From the NCBI GenBank assembly GCA_020444415.1, contig JAHLLA010000007.1, positions 62,001 through 126,000 on the forward strand: 64,000 nucleotides of DNA. Reading direction: 5' to 3'. Shown in pieces: positions 16,687-26,514 of the stretch (positions are counted from its first letter, which is position 1; the number at the start of each line of letters is the position of its first letter). Source of the stretch: Bacteroidota bacterium (lineage in GTDB: Bacteria; Bacteroidota; Bacteroidia; Bacteroidales; F082). The notes under the pieces were generated by a model. That model ran no database searches, was not told the DNA's origin, and worked only from the letters and a program-made list of their open reading frames with translations. The position numbers and the translations under genes are program-made.

Positions 16687-17618
16687 TTTATGATTAAAAA
16701 TTCCACGTCGGTTGGTGTTATCCATTCATTCCTGATAAAATCAGGCTTTTCAACAAGCGTCAGATGCAAACGTTTTGCACTAGTAAGATCCGTTTGCCCC
16801 ACATCAGGGATTACTTTAAACTGGTTTGATTGAATGTTGGAAAAATCCTTTTGTGCCACTTTAAAATTCACCTGCACGGTGGACGGAAACGTCCTTACAT
16901 TTTCAGGCAGGGATGACACATCCACTTCAATTTCAACCGATGATTCGGTAAACCGTTCAACACGGAGTTGTACATTTACTTCGCCTGGCTCGATGTTTAA
17001 AATGTCGGGCAGTGGATTATAGAGTTTTACCTGAATGGATTTGTCTTCATTTACCATCGCCAGTTTAAGCTTTTCGGTATATACATTTGTCATCGTATCG
17101 AGTACCGAAAGTGGTCCGAATACGGAAACTGTTTTCGGTCTTATCATTTCTTTTTCATACAGGTCAAACTGGTCTTTAAAACCTAATTCCAACCTGCCTT
17201 GTACACCGATCTCCTTTACATGCAAATCACTTAGAACAAAAGAAAGTGTAGATTTTGACAAGAATATATCCGATTCGTTTATGTTGATATAATTCGCTAA
17301 TTCCTGTGCGATGAGCCCTGTGTTGATGTAATATTCGTCGTTATTTGCTTTTTTAAGCTGATAAGCGGTAAGATCAAGCGTTAACAGCTTCATATTTTCA
17401 GTGATGTTCAATTTTAAAATATCGTACCCTCTTGCTTTAAACCCAATAACCAACGATGAGTCGATGATTTTAGTGAGTCTTTTTTCAACCGGAACATTTT
17501 CATAGGCTATATAAGTGGTATAGGAAACATCATATGAGTTGGAAAGCTTAATCAATAACCAGAAAAACGCGGCAATAATGATGCAAAGCAGCAATATAAA
17601 ATTATCGCTTCTTTTCAT
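16683..17618 (-). CDS. YbbR-like domain protein (CdaR-like)
   Basis: The protein (311 residues from the ATG at 17618; 333 if an ATG at 17684 is used) has one N-terminal membrane helix (NFILLLCIIIAAFFWLLIK) and repeated beta-rich YbbR units outside the membrane, as in proteins related to CdaR. In Firmicutes YbbR/CdaR regulates the diadenylate cyclase; no cyclase gene is nearby here. The 17684 ATG directly follows a terminator T-tract, so the downstream ATG is preferred, with some doubt. It overlaps coaE by 4 bp and is expected to be co-expressed with it. Confidence 0.82.
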   Translation of the reverse strand: MKRSDNFILLLCIIIAAFFWLLIKLSNSYDVSYTTYIAYENVPVEKRLTKIIDSSLVIGFKARGYDILKLNITENMKLLTLDLTAYQLKKANNDEYYINTGLIAQELANYININESDIFLSKSTLSFVLSDLHVKEIGVQGRLELGFKDQFDLYEKEMIRPKTVSVFGPLSVLDTMTNVYTEKLKLAMVNEDKSIQVKLYNPLPDILNIEPGEVNVQLRVERFTESSVEIEVDVSSLPENVRTFPSTVQVNFKVAQKDFSNIQSNQFKVIPDVGQTDLTSAKRLHLTLVEKPDFIRNEWITPTDVEFLIIK

Positions 17619-17684
17619 ATTCCGGGTAGGGATTAGCAATCGCCTGTTATCAGACCGTTGGTATGGTTTATTTGTTTTTTGCAT

Positions 17685-17721
17685 AAAAAAAACCGGAGCA
17701 TAAAATTAATGAATACTCCGG
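17685..17721 (-). terminator. intrinsic terminator between yajC and ybbR-like gene
   Basis: The stem CCGGAG/CTCCGG with a 17-nt loop is followed on the minus strand by eight T residues that run into the possible ATG at 17684. It would end or reduce transcription from the DUF1573-yajC genes into the ybbR-coaE genes. Confidence 0.65.
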
Positions 17722-17746
17722 AATATTGACCTTTGTTGTAAAATCT

Positions 17747-18064
17747 TTATTTGGTCTGTGCTATTTGGGTGTTGTCCATCACAATGGCACTTTTCTCAAC
17801 CGTAAGTTTCAATTGGTTGCCTACATCCAGCACTACTGTCGTTTCTTTCACTTCCAGTACTTTTCCATGAACGCCACCAATGGTAACCACTTTGTCGCCT
17901 TTTTTCAAAGCTTCACGAAATTTCCGCTGTTCTTTGGTTTTCTTGGTTTGAGGTCTGATAAAGAAAAAGTAAAAAACAACCAGTATTAAAAATAATGGTA
18001 ACAATGATGTCCATGAGCTTCCGCCCTCGCCTCCCATTTGTAAAAGGATAAATAAATTCTCCAT
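17747..18064 (-). CDS. yajC: preprotein translocase subunit YajC
   Basis: The 105-residue protein has an N-terminal membrane helix (about 16-36, [20 protein letters not shown]) and the YajC signature [13 protein letters not shown] followed by [16 protein letters not shown]. YajC is an accessory of the SecDF-SecYEG translocase. It lies 17 bp downstream of the DUF1573 gene and upstream of the ybbR-like gene, a common Bacteroidota order. Length is normal. Confidence 0.94.
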   Translation of the reverse strand: MENLFILLQMGGEGGSSWTSLLPLFLILVVFYFFFIRPQTKKTKEQRKFREALKKGDKVVTIGGVHGKVLEVKETTVVLDVGNQLKLTVEKSAIVMDNTQIAQTK

Positions 18065-18081
18065 AGTTTTTTTATAATATG

Positions 18082-18540
18082 TTATTGATTTTCAGGTAAA
18101 ACCACGTTGGCTTTTATACGTAACTGGGTATTGTTAGGCTCAGTATTGGCCAACACGGTGATAGTTTTGTTTTGTATGCCTTTCCTCCGATGTGTATCGA
18201 AAGTAACTTCAATTTCGCTACCTTGTCCGGGTTTTATAGGTTCTTTGGGATACTTTCCAACCGTACATCCACAACTGGTGCTCACTTTGGTGATTAGCAA
18301 TTCAGAACCGCCCGTATTATGAAATTGAAAGCTGTAAGTAACTTTCTCACCCTGGATGACGTCTCCGAAATCGTGGTTCACTTTTTCAAAGGAAATAGCC
18401 GGTGAAGTGCCTAATTCGGCGTGCTCAACTGCACTTTTGGTATTTTTTACCACATCGGTTGAAACTTTTTTGTTAGTGTTTTCACATGACATCAGGGCCA
18501 ATGCGAACATAAATGTAATTAAGATTGTATAATTTTTCAT
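18082..18540 (-). CDS. DUF1573 domain lipoprotein
   Basis: The 152-residue protein has a lipoprotein signal (C19, ALMSC) and a single DUF1573 immunoglobulin-like domain (about 48-150) with the characteristic [17 protein letters not shown] and [18 protein letters not shown]. Its function is unknown in general; the domain occurs in the periplasm of Bacteroidota and Planctomycetes. Its place just upstream of yajC is conserved in Bacteroidota, suggesting some link with envelope protein handling (inference). Confidence 0.9.
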   Translation of the reverse strand: MKNYTILITFMFALALMSCENTNKKVSTDVVKNTKSAVEHAELGTSPAISFEKVNHDFGDVIQGEKVTYSFQFHNTGGSELLITKVSTSCGCTVGKYPKEPIKPGQGSEIEVTFDTHRRKGIQNKTITVLANTEPNNTQLRIKANVVLPENQ

Positions 18541-18680
18541 CTTTTTAAAATTTTTAGTTATTTGATAATGAAGAAACTAAAAATTTCTTCACATTCAGGA
18601 ACTCCCGATGAATTTTAATCATTTTCGTGTGTGTATTTTAAAATGTTAAAATTCATGGTCGTTTCATTTTATATAAAATT

Positions 18681-19916
18681 TTATCTTCCGCTGCCAAAAA
18701 TAGTAACGGAACCTTTATAAACAAAATCATCATCAGGTTTTGTATACCCCTGGCATTTTAGCACATAAAAATATACTCCGTCAGGTAAATTACCCCCATC
18801 CCAGTCATTCTGATAGTTATTGGATTCGTGCACAACTCGCCCCCATCGGTTAAACACTACTAATTTAGAGCTTTTGTAATACTTGGCTAAAACATCATAA
18901 TTATCAAATTCGGCTCTTTCATCGCCACCACCGCCACCTTGGTTCTCGGTTATGATGAAATAATCATTTACGCCATCACCATTGGGTGTGAACACATTGG
19001 GGATGAATAAATCTACAAGACGAACCAGGATATCTTTTACAAAAGTAGTGTCACAGCCTTCCTGGTTATAAACGGTTAGTGATGCATAATAGGTAGTGTC
19101 TCTGCTGATGGGATTCCCATACGCGTGAACAGGTGCATATTGAGAGGTTGAAATATCATCAAGGCATTGTGGGTAAAAAGCACTGCCTTCATAACAATCT
19201 CCATAATCCCAAAAATGATTAGAGATCGGAATTGTGTCTTCAGATAGATTTACAAATGAAAAATTTACATATGGGTTTTCAATAAAGGCTGTATCCGGGT
19301 CTGCATAGATTTCAATTATTGGATTGTCAAAAGCTTCGGTTCGAATGGTATCCCACTGCGGACAACCATAGTTGTCACGCACTTCAATGGTATATAACTG
19401 GTGGGCTTTTAATCCAATTACCATGGTTGAATCTCCGGGAGCCATTTGTAATGGACTCACATTCCAGAAATAATGGTATTCATCAGGTTCAAACTCACCT
19501 GTGGCTGTAGCTTTCACTATGGCATTGTTGCCATTATCATTATCACCGTTTGTGCATGTCAACTGGAGTTGATCGAAATGAATTTCAATGGGAGTATGGG
19601 TGGTTACTTCAAAGGGCATACTCGTGCACTCTTCCTGTGTGCTGTTATCAATAATAGTTACCGTAAAACTGGCAGTTTCGGCTATCCGGGTAATGATTGT
19701 ATGCCCTGTTTCGTCAACTATTTCAACACCATTTTTTTTCCAAGTGTAAGTGCTGTTGCTATACAACTGCGTACTGAGCTCAAAATCAATATTGGGGCAT
19801 ACGGGCATGCTTTGCACGATGCTGATCTCACAATCCTGGGCTTCTAACCTATTACCAGACAGAATCAGTAACGATGATGCAAAAATGAAAGGAAGAAATA
19901 CTTTGAAATACTTCAT
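18681..19916 (-). CDS. secreted protein with type B T9SS (gliding-motility type) sorting domain
   Basis: The 411-residue protein has a signal peptide (MKYFKVFLPFIFASSLLILS) and a C-terminal domain of about 90 residues beginning FIPNVFTPNGDGVNDYF and ending in a GDGVYFYVLKCQG-like strand pattern, which is the gliding-motility-associated, type B sorting domain of the type IX secretion system. The part before it has PKD/Ig-like beta modules (about 60-300) with a SFVNLSEDTIPISNHFWDYG motif typical of PKD folds. It is therefore exported to the surface or medium. No enzymatic residues are visible. The ATG at 19916 was preferred because it begins the signal peptide. Confidence 0.85.
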   Translation of the reverse strand: MKYFKVFLPFIFASSLLILSGNRLEAQDCEISIVQSMPVCPNIDFELSTQLYSNSTYTWKKNGVEIVDETGHTIITRIAETASFTVTIIDNSTQEECTSMPFEVTTHTPIEIHFDQLQLTCTNGDNDNGNNAIVKATATGEFEPDEYHYFWNVSPLQMAPGDSTMVIGLKAHQLYTIEVRDNYGCPQWDTIRTEAFDNPIIEIYADPDTAFIENPYVNFSFVNLSEDTIPISNHFWDYGDCYEGSAFYPQCLDDISTSQYAPVHAYGNPISRDTTYYASLTVYNQEGCDTTFVKDILVRLVDLFIPNVFTPNGDGVNDYFIITENQGGGGGDERAEFDNYDVLAKYYKSSKLVVFNRWGRVVHESNNYQNDWDGGNLPDGVYFYVLKCQGYTKPDDDFVYKGSVTIFGSGR

Positions 19917-20008
19917 TATCAAAAACAAAATGTGATTTGTTGAAGTTGAAAAAAACATGGCAAAAGTATAAATAAATCGCGTAATGATAATAAGAACTTC
20001 ATTTGTGC

Positions 20009-20386
20009 TTAAAAAGTATTTGTATCCAGTAAAATCAACGTGCAGTATTCTACCACCTGAATATTATTTTTTAACGCGAGTTCAAAAAATTCTGGATTTT
20101 CCGTGCCCGGGTTAAAAATGATCCGCTTTGGTTTTAAACTTAAAATATACGCATAGTACTGCGGTTGGTTCTTCGGGCCCAGGTATAAAGTAACCGTATG
20201 AATATCCTCAAAATCAGGTATGCCTGTCTGTATATCCACGTCCAATACTTTCCCCTCTTTCAGACCAACCGACACAACCGGATGTCCGTATTCCCTGAGC
20301 TTTATGATGGCTTTATTGGCAAACCTTTCTGGTTTGACACTTCCACCCATTACCAGTGTTTTTTTGATTTCGTTCTTTTCTTTCAT
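20009..20386 (-). CDS. CoA-binding domain protein (YccU-like)
   Basis: The 125-residue protein is a single small Rossmann domain of the CoA_binding_2 family: KTLVMGGSVKPERFANKAI at the start, then VSVGLKEGKVLDV and IIFNPGTENPEFFELA. Members such as YccU are thought to bind CoA or a nucleotide, without a known catalytic role. It stands alone, divergent from clpB. Confidence 0.85.
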   Translation of the reverse strand: MKEKNEIKKTLVMGGSVKPERFANKAIIKLREYGHPVVSVGLKEGKVLDVDIQTGIPDFEDIHTVTLYLGPKNQPQYYAYILSLKPKRIIFNPGTENPEFFELALKNNIQVVEYCTLILLDTNTF

Positions 20387-20579
20387 GGAATGAAAAATAT
20401 GTTGCGAAAATAAAACATTAATTGCATTCGAAATAATTTGTCATGGAATCTTCGTAACCCCTTATAAATCAAGACAAAATGGCAGTTTAATTTAAGGTGC
20501 GCTGACATTATTTCCTGAATAAGATGTTTTTGTAATCTGGTCGGTTTTTTGAGGACAACATTTCAAAAAAGATAAAATT

Positions 20580-23171
20580 ATGAACATTAATAAATTTACC
20601 ATAAAATCGCAGGAAGCTATTCAAAAAGCCCAGGAAATAGCTGTGGCCAATAGCAACCAGGCTATTGACGGAATTCATTTGCTGAAAGCAATTCTTTCCG
20701 TGGATGAAAATGTAATTCCGTATTTGCTAAAAAAACTGGATGTTAATTTCCCGGTATTCAACCAGGCCGTTGACCGTATTATTGATTCATTACCAAAAGT
20801 AACCGGAGGCGAGCCTTATTTTTCAAACGAGTCGAAAGAAATTTTGCAAAAGGCGAAAAATTATCTCCCCGAATTCAATGATGAATTTGTTTCTATTGAG
20901 CATATGTTGCTGGCATTACTGGCTGTAAATGGCAAGTCATCCACTTTACTAAAGGATAATAATATTCACAAAAAAGCACTTGTTGAAGCCGTCAAACAAC
21001 TTAGAAAAGGATCAACTGTAAATAGCCAGAGTGCGGAAGACCAGTACAATTCATTAAGCCGTTATGCGCGTAATTTGAATGATCTGGCGGCTAACGGGAA
21101 GTTGGATCCGGTTATAGGAAGAAACGATGAAATCAGGCGCGTACTTCAGATTTTATCACGCAGAACAAAGAACAACCCCATTCTGATCGGCGAGCCCGGC
21201 GTTGGTAAAACAGCTATTGCTGAAGGAATTGCCCACCGGATTGTAAATGGTGATGTGCCGGATAACCTGAAAAGCAAATTGATCTATTCGCTCGATATGG
21301 GTGCTTTGATCGCAGGTGCAAAATACAAAGGTGAGTTTGAAGAAAGATTAAAAGCCGTTGTAAAAGAAGTAATCGAGTCGGATGGGGAGATTATTCTATT
21401 TATTGATGAGATTCATACATTGGTAGGTGCCGGAGCCTCTGAAGGAGCCATGGACGCGGCAAACATCCTGAAACCAGCGCTTGCCAGGGGAGAATTAAGA
21501 GCCGTTGGGGCAACTACTTTAAAGGAATATCAAAAATATTTTGAAAAGGATAAAGCTTTAGAAAGAAGATTCCAGATTGTACTGGTTGAAGAACCTGATA
21601 CCTTATCGGCTATTTCTATCTTACGTGGACTGAAAGAGCGATACGAATCGCATCACAAGGTGCGAATCAAGGATGAAGCGATCATTTCGGCTGTTGAACT
21701 TTCTCAGCGATATATTACAGATCGTTTTCTGCCAGATAAAGCCATTGACCTGATCGATGAAGCAGCTTCAAAGTTACGGTTAGAAATAAATTCATTACCC
21801 GAAGAATTGGAAACGGTTGAAAGAAACATCCGACAACTTGAAATAGAAAGGGAAGCCATTAAGCGTGAAAATGACAAGCCAAAACTGAAAGTTATTGGCG
21901 AAGAACTGGCCAATCTCAACGATCAGCGAAGCCACCTGAGGTCGAAATGGCAGGCTGAAAAAGAGGTAGTAGAAAAAATACAAAACAACAAGAAACTGAT
22001 TGAAGATTACAAACTGGAAGCCGACAGGGCGGAACGGAATGGTGATTTTGGCAAAGTGGCTGAATTACGCTATGGCAAAATTAAAGAAGCCGAAAATGAA
22101 GTAGAAGCACTGCAAGCGCAGTTACAGGAGTTGCAGGGAGGCAACCCGATGATCAATGAAGAAGTAGGCGCCGAAGAAATCGCGGAAATTGTCTCGAAGT
22201 GGACCGGAATACCCGTCAGCCGGATGTTGCAAAGTGAAAGAGAAAAACTGTTGAAACTGGAGGATGAACTCCATACACGTGTTGTAGGACAGGACATCGC
22301 TATTGAGGCCATTGCCGATGCCATTCGCAGGAGCAGGGCAGGGTTGCAGGATGAAAGAAGACCCATTGGTTCTTTTATTTTCCTAGGTACAACCGGTGTA
22401 GGTAAAACAGAATTGGCCAAAGCCCTGGCTGAGTTTCTTTTCAACAATGAAAATGCCATGGTCAGGATCGACATGTCGGAATACCAGGAGCGCCACTCTG
22501 TTTCTAGATTGATTGGTGCACCTCCGGGCTATGTCGGATACGACGAAAGCGGACAGTTGACCGAAGCGGTCCGGCGTAAACCATATTCGGTGGTGCTGCT
22601 CGACGAAATTGAAAAAGCACATCCCGATGTCTTCAATATATTGTTACAAGTGCTCGATGATGGCCGTTTGACGGATAACAAAGGGAGGGTGGTCGATTTT
22701 AAAAATACCATCATCATCATGACTTCCAACATCGGTTCGCATATCATCCAGGAGAATTTCTCGAAGCTAACAGATGAGAACGAAGATCAAATTATTGATA
22801 GTACTCGGCTGGAAGTAATGGACTTGCTGAAAAAAACCATCAGGCCAGAGTTTTTGAATCGTATCGATGAGATCATCATGTTTACCCCACTTAATAAGAA
22901 GGAAATCCGGGATATTGTGGGACTTATGTTCAGGCAGGTGCAGAAAATGCTTTTAAAGAATAACATCAGAATCGAAATAACCGAGAACGCCATCGACAAA
23001 CTGGCCGAATTAGGATATGATCCTCAATTTGGAGCAAGGCCCTTAAAAAGAGTAATACAAAAAAGTGTTTTGAATGAGTTGTCTAAAATGATCCTGGCCG
23101 GTGAGGTGTGCAGTGAAAAGGAAATTTTAATTGATAATGACAATGGCAATTTCATTTTTAAAAATGAATAA
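20580..23171 (+). CDS. clpB: ATP-dependent chaperone ClpB
   Basis: The 863-residue protein is a full-length ClpB disaggregase that works with DnaK to rescue aggregated proteins. It has a Clp N domain (1-145), a first AAA+ module with Walker A GEPGVGKT near 204, a long coiled-coil middle domain (about 400-525, [16 protein letters not shown] onward) that separates ClpB from ClpA/ClpC, and a second AAA+ module with GTTGVGKT near 602 and arginine-finger regions, ending in the small D2 domain. I saw no CIRCE or other heat-shock operator upstream. A clear terminator follows. Confidence 0.97.
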   Translation: MNINKFTIKSQEAIQKAQEIAVANSNQAIDGIHLLKAILSVDENVIPYLLKKLDVNFPVFNQAVDRIIDSLPKVTGGEPYFSNESKEILQKAKNYLPEFNDEFVSIEHMLLALLAVNGKSSTLLKDNNIHKKALVEAVKQLRKGSTVNSQSAEDQYNSLSRYARNLNDLAANGKLDPVIGRNDEIRRVLQILSRRTKNNPILIGEPGVGKTAIAEGIAHRIVNGDVPDNLKSKLIYSLDMGALIAGAKYKGEFEERLKAVVKEVIESDGEIILFIDEIHTLVGAGASEGAMDAANILKPALARGELRAVGATTLKEYQKYFEKDKALERRFQIVLVEEPDTLSAISILRGLKERYESHHKVRIKDEAIISAVELSQRYITDRFLPDKAIDLIDEAASKLRLEINSLPEELETVERNIRQLEIEREAIKRENDKPKLKVIGEELANLNDQRSHLRSKWQAEKEVVEKIQNNKKLIEDYKLEADRAERNGDFGKVAELRYGKIKEAENEVEALQAQLQELQGGNPMINEEVGAEEIAEIVSKWTGIPVSRMLQSEREKLLKLEDELHTRVVGQDIAIEAIADAIRRSRAGLQDERRPIGSFIFLGTTGVGKTELAKALAEFLFNNENAMVRIDMSEYQERHSVSRLIGAPPGYVGYDESGQLTEAVRRKPYSVVLLDEIEKAHPDVFNILLQVLDDGRLTDNKGRVVDFKNTIIIMTSNIGSHIIQENFSKLTDENEDQIIDSTRLEVMDLLKKTIRPEFLNRIDEIIMFTPLNKKEIRDIVGLMFRQVQKMLLKNNIRIEITENAIDKLAELGYDPQFGARPLKRVIQKSVLNELSKMILAGEVCSEKEILIDNDNGNFIFKNE

Positions 23172-23187
23172 TGTAGCCAAATAAATA

Positions 23188-23225
23188 AAAGCCCGCATAC
23201 AGTTAGTTATGCGGGCTTTTTTTTT
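23188..23225 (+). terminator. clpB terminator
   Basis: A perfect 12-bp stem (AAAGCCCGCATA with TATGCGGGCTTT), 8-nt loop and a run of nine or more T residues starts 17 bp after the clpB stop codon. Confidence 0.92.
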
Positions 23226-23362
23226 ACTACAGTGTCAAACAATAGCCTGTTGAAGCAAGCTCTAAGTCATTTTTATAAGTTGGAATATCATTTTGAAAGT
23301 GATAATTCCTTAACTTTACAGAAAGAAAATGCAACCATTTATTCATCTAAATTACTTTTCAA

Positions 23363-25078
23363 ATGACATTCAGGAAATACCATTTAGTAGTTTCTCTAGT
23401 TATGATGACTGTATTGTTAACACAACTGGGGTTTTCCCAAATTCAGCAGCAAATTAAAATAGTGGATCCCACGTCTCACCATGAAACACCGGATGATCCA
23501 TTTATCTCCAAATCAGCAAATGATATGCAGAAAAGCCCTGCCTACCGGGAAAGAGGGAGTTTTTATTTTACCAACCAGGTAAATGTAGACGAAGGTGGGT
23601 TTAATATCGAAGGTGATGCAGCCAATGAACCCTCGATTGCAGTGGACCCTACAAATCCTGACAGGATGGCCATTGGCTGGCGGCAATTTGACGATGTGAA
23701 TAATAATTTCCGGCAGGCAGGTTATGGTTTTACACTTGATGGCGGTGAAACATGGACATTTCCAGGTGTGATCGAACCGGGTATCTTCCGTTCCGACCCT
23801 GTGTTGGGTTCGGATGCAGATGGAAATTTCTATTATAATAGTTTAACTGTGGATAACCAGGATAATTATTGGTGTGATGTGTTTATCATTGAAGAAGGAA
23901 GTGTGGAATGGGATGAAGGAAGGTTTGCGCGGGGTGGTGATAAACAATGGATGGCCATTGATCAGATGGAAGGCATGGGGCAGGGAAACAATTATTCCAA
24001 CTGGACGAAAAACTGGAGTATTTGTTATCCTGGTCATTTCACACGCTCAACAGATGATGGAGAGACTTTTGAAAGTTGTATTACAATTCCTGGAAACCCA
24101 TTCTGGGGCACACTGGCAACTGGCCCTGATGGGGCACTGTATATAGCAGGCTATTCCAATTCGGGTTTTACAATTACAAAATCCAATACGGCCCAGGATC
24201 CCGAAGCTACGATCGAATGGCAGGGTTTTAACACGGTTTATATGGGAGGATACATTTCCAATGGTGAAGGGCCCAACCCGGGTGGCCTGCTCGGGCAAAC
24301 GTGGGTGGCAGTTGATAAATCAGGAAGTGAATATAATGGGAATGTTTATATGCTTTGCTCCGTAGAACGCGATTTTGGAGGCGATCCACTGGATGTGATG
24401 TTCATAAAAAGTACAGACGGTGGCGAAAACTGGAGTGCTCCTTTACGTGTAAATGACGATATAAGCTCAGATAACTGGCAATGGTTCGGCACCATGTCGG
24501 TAGCACCAAATGGCCGGATTGATGTGGTTTGGCTTGATACGCGCGATGCATTGCCGGGCTCCGTCAAATCCTCACTTTATTATTCATATTCTATCGACGG
24601 AGGTGAAACATTTACACAAAATGAACGAATATCAGATCTATTCGATCCGCATGTGGGGTGGCCTCAGCAAAATAAAATGGGTGATTATTTTCATATGGTA
24701 TCCGACGAATGTTGTGCACACCTGGCGTGGGCCAATACATTGAATGGGGAACAGGATGTATATTATACACAAATTAATCCCTGGTTTGTCGGACTGGAAG
24801 AAACCGAACAAATGACCAAAGCAGTATCCATTGAAAGCTATCCCAATCCTGCCTCAGGTCATTTAACTATTAAATACAAACTTATTGAAAATGGCGACGT
24901 TTCGATTAAACTGTATGATGTTGTTGGAAAAGTAGTGCAAACACTTGTTCAGGGAAACCAGGAAGCAGGCTCCTTTACAATAAAATATGACGAAAATAAA
25001 CTTGCGGATGGCATTTATTATTGCCGGATTGAATCAGGCTCCATGAGCGATGTAACTAAGATCACCATTGTAAAATAA
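23363..25078 (+). CDS. secreted BNR/sialidase-like propeller with T9SS type A sorting tail
   Basis: The 571-residue protein has a signal peptide (1-25), a beta-propeller region (about 60-475) with several Asp-box-like motifs (TLDGGETWTF, STDDGETFES, KSTDGGENWSAP, SIDGGETFTQ), and a C-terminal T9SS type A sorting domain (about 490-571, SYPNPASGHLTIKY through ADGIYYCRI). Asp boxes occur in sialidases and other propellers; sialidase catalytic arginines cannot be confirmed, so a hydrolytic role is open. It is exported by type IX secretion and probably remains at the surface. Confidence 0.85.
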   Translation: MTFRKYHLVVSLVMMTVLLTQLGFSQIQQQIKIVDPTSHHETPDDPFISKSANDMQKSPAYRERGSFYFTNQVNVDEGGFNIEGDAANEPSIAVDPTNPDRMAIGWRQFDDVNNNFRQAGYGFTLDGGETWTFPGVIEPGIFRSDPVLGSDADGNFYYNSLTVDNQDNYWCDVFIIEEGSVEWDEGRFARGGDKQWMAIDQMEGMGQGNNYSNWTKNWSICYPGHFTRSTDDGETFESCITIPGNPFWGTLATGPDGALYIAGYSNSGFTITKSNTAQDPEATIEWQGFNTVYMGGYISNGEGPNPGGLLGQTWVAVDKSGSEYNGNVYMLCSVERDFGGDPLDVMFIKSTDGGENWSAPLRVNDDISSDNWQWFGTMSVAPNGRIDVVWLDTRDALPGSVKSSLYYSYSIDGGETFTQNERISDLFDPHVGWPQQNKMGDYFHMVSDECCAHLAWANTLNGEQDVYYTQINPWFVGLEETEQMTKAVSIESYPNPASGHLTIKYKLIENGDVSIKLYDVVGKVVQTLVQGNQEAGSFTIKYDENKLADGIYYCRIESGSMSDVTKITIVK

Positions 25079-25135
25079 AACAGGATCGGTTCTGAAGAAA
25101 AAAGCCTTTAATCGCAGACTATGGTTGAAATATCG

Positions 25136-26233
25136 TTAGACGTTAAAGCGAATGTGCATGATATCTCCGTCTTCAACGATATAGTTTTTGCCTTCTACAT
25201 GGAATTTGCCGGCAGTTTTTACGGCATGTTCAGAGCCTAACGCGATAAAATCTTCATATTTCATTACTTCCGACCTGATGAATCCTCTTTCCAGATCGCT
25301 ATGAATTACACCTGCTGCTTCGGGTGCTTTCATACCTTTTTTGATGGTCCAGGCACGTACTTCTTTTGGCCCCGCTGTAAAAAATGACTGTAAATTCAAA
25401 ATTTTATAGGCTGCCCTGATCAGTTTATTCACACCGGGTTCTTCCAGATTGGCATCCGAGAGGAATTCCATCCTGTCTTCTTTGTCGAGTTCGGCAATTT
25501 CTTCTTCCAACTTGCCGGCAATTACCAGTACACTGTCCTTTTGATCTTCTTTTAAAATGTTTTTTACTGCTTCAACATATGCATTTCCGTTTACGGCTGA
25601 CGCATCGTCCACATTGCACACGTAGATCATCGGCTTGGCCGTTAACAATTGCATATCCTGGATGTGCGCAAAATCTTCTTCATGAACTGGAACTGTGCGT
25701 GCATTTCCAAAATTTTCCAGGTGGTTTTTGAAAATATTTAATACTTCAATCGCTTTTCTGGCATCTTTATCACCAATGCCTGCAGGCTTTTCGAGTCGTT
25801 TAATTTTCCGGGATACCAGGTCTAAATCTCTTACCTGCAATTCAAAATCAACGATGTCAATATCCCTGGCAGGATCGATGGAGCCTTCTATATGTGGCAG
25901 ACTCTCATCATCAAAGCACCTTACAACATGAATGAGGGCATCGGTTTGCTGGATGTCGGCCAAGAATTTATTTCCAACTCCTTCTCCCTCGCTGGCACCT
26001 TTCGCCAAACCGGGCACATCAACAATTTCAACGGTTGCAGGAATCACCTTTTCCGATTTGATCAGCTCGTCTATTTTATACAAACGGGGATCAGGAACGT
26101 CTACGATTCCCTTATTGGATTTTGTGGCACTAAAAGCATAGGCAGAGCTTTCAGCTTTGGTGTTCGACATGCAATTAAAAATGGTGGTTTTTCCTGTATT
26201 GGTCAACCCTATGATTCCGCAGTTTAAAGCCAT
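25136..26233 (-). CDS. ychF: YchF/OLA1-type ATPase
   Basis: The 365-residue protein is a translation-factor-class P-loop protein of the YchF family: GLTNTGKT at 9-16, DVPGLAKGASEGEGVGNKF switch region, a coiled-coil insertion (about 130-165) and a C-terminal TGS domain ending in VEDGDIMHIRFNV. In place of the guanine-specific NKxD it has CNVDD, consistent with the ATP preference known for this family. YchF binds ribosomes and takes part in stress responses. It is divergent from the S1 gene. Confidence 0.95.
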   Translation of the reverse strand: MALNCGIIGLTNTGKTTIFNCMSNTKAESSAYAFSATKSNKGIVDVPDPRLYKIDELIKSEKVIPATVEIVDVPGLAKGASEGEGVGNKFLADIQQTDALIHVVRCFDDESLPHIEGSIDPARDIDIVDFELQVRDLDLVSRKIKRLEKPAGIGDKDARKAIEVLNIFKNHLENFGNARTVPVHEEDFAHIQDMQLLTAKPMIYVCNVDDASAVNGNAYVEAVKNILKEDQKDSVLVIAGKLEEEIAELDKEDRMEFLSDANLEEPGVNKLIRAAYKILNLQSFFTAGPKEVRAWTIKKGMKAPEAAGVIHSDLERGFIRSEVMKYEDFIALGSEHAVKTAGKFHVEGKNYIVEDGDIMHIRFNV

Positions 26234-26371
26234 TTATCTAAAATTGTTATAATGTACAGATATTCAAAAAAATAAGTGCAAAAGAGAGGATAAATCCGGT
26301 GGCAAAGATAAGACAAAATCAGGCCTGAAAATTTTGTCTTTTTGAAATTTTAATAATTCGATTAAAATGTC

Positions 26372-26379
26372 TACTTTTG
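26372..26379 (+). promoter_or_regulatory. -7 box TACTTTTG and long leader of S1 gene
   Basis: The box matches TAnnTTTG and lies about 135 bp before the S1 start codon at 26515. The leader contains a hairpin with arms TTTAAGC (26404-26410) and GCTTAAA (26422-26428). Ribosomal protein S1 commonly represses its own mRNA, so a leader structure with a regulatory role is plausible (inference). Confidence 0.5.
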
Positions 26380-26514
26380 CAGCCCAATTTTAGGAGGCCC
26401 GGGTTTAAGCCGTTAATTTCAGCTTAAATTCTTGAAATCGAATAAATTAATTGTTCAATCCGTTTTACGAATCATTTGAACCGGGTGCTTGATTCAAAAC
26501 ACAAGAATTATTAC

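Noticed and set aside
20387-20579. Heat-shock operator (CIRCE) upstream of clpB
   Set aside because: No TTAGCACTC-N9-GAGTGCTAA-like repeat is present, and no clear -7 box was found.
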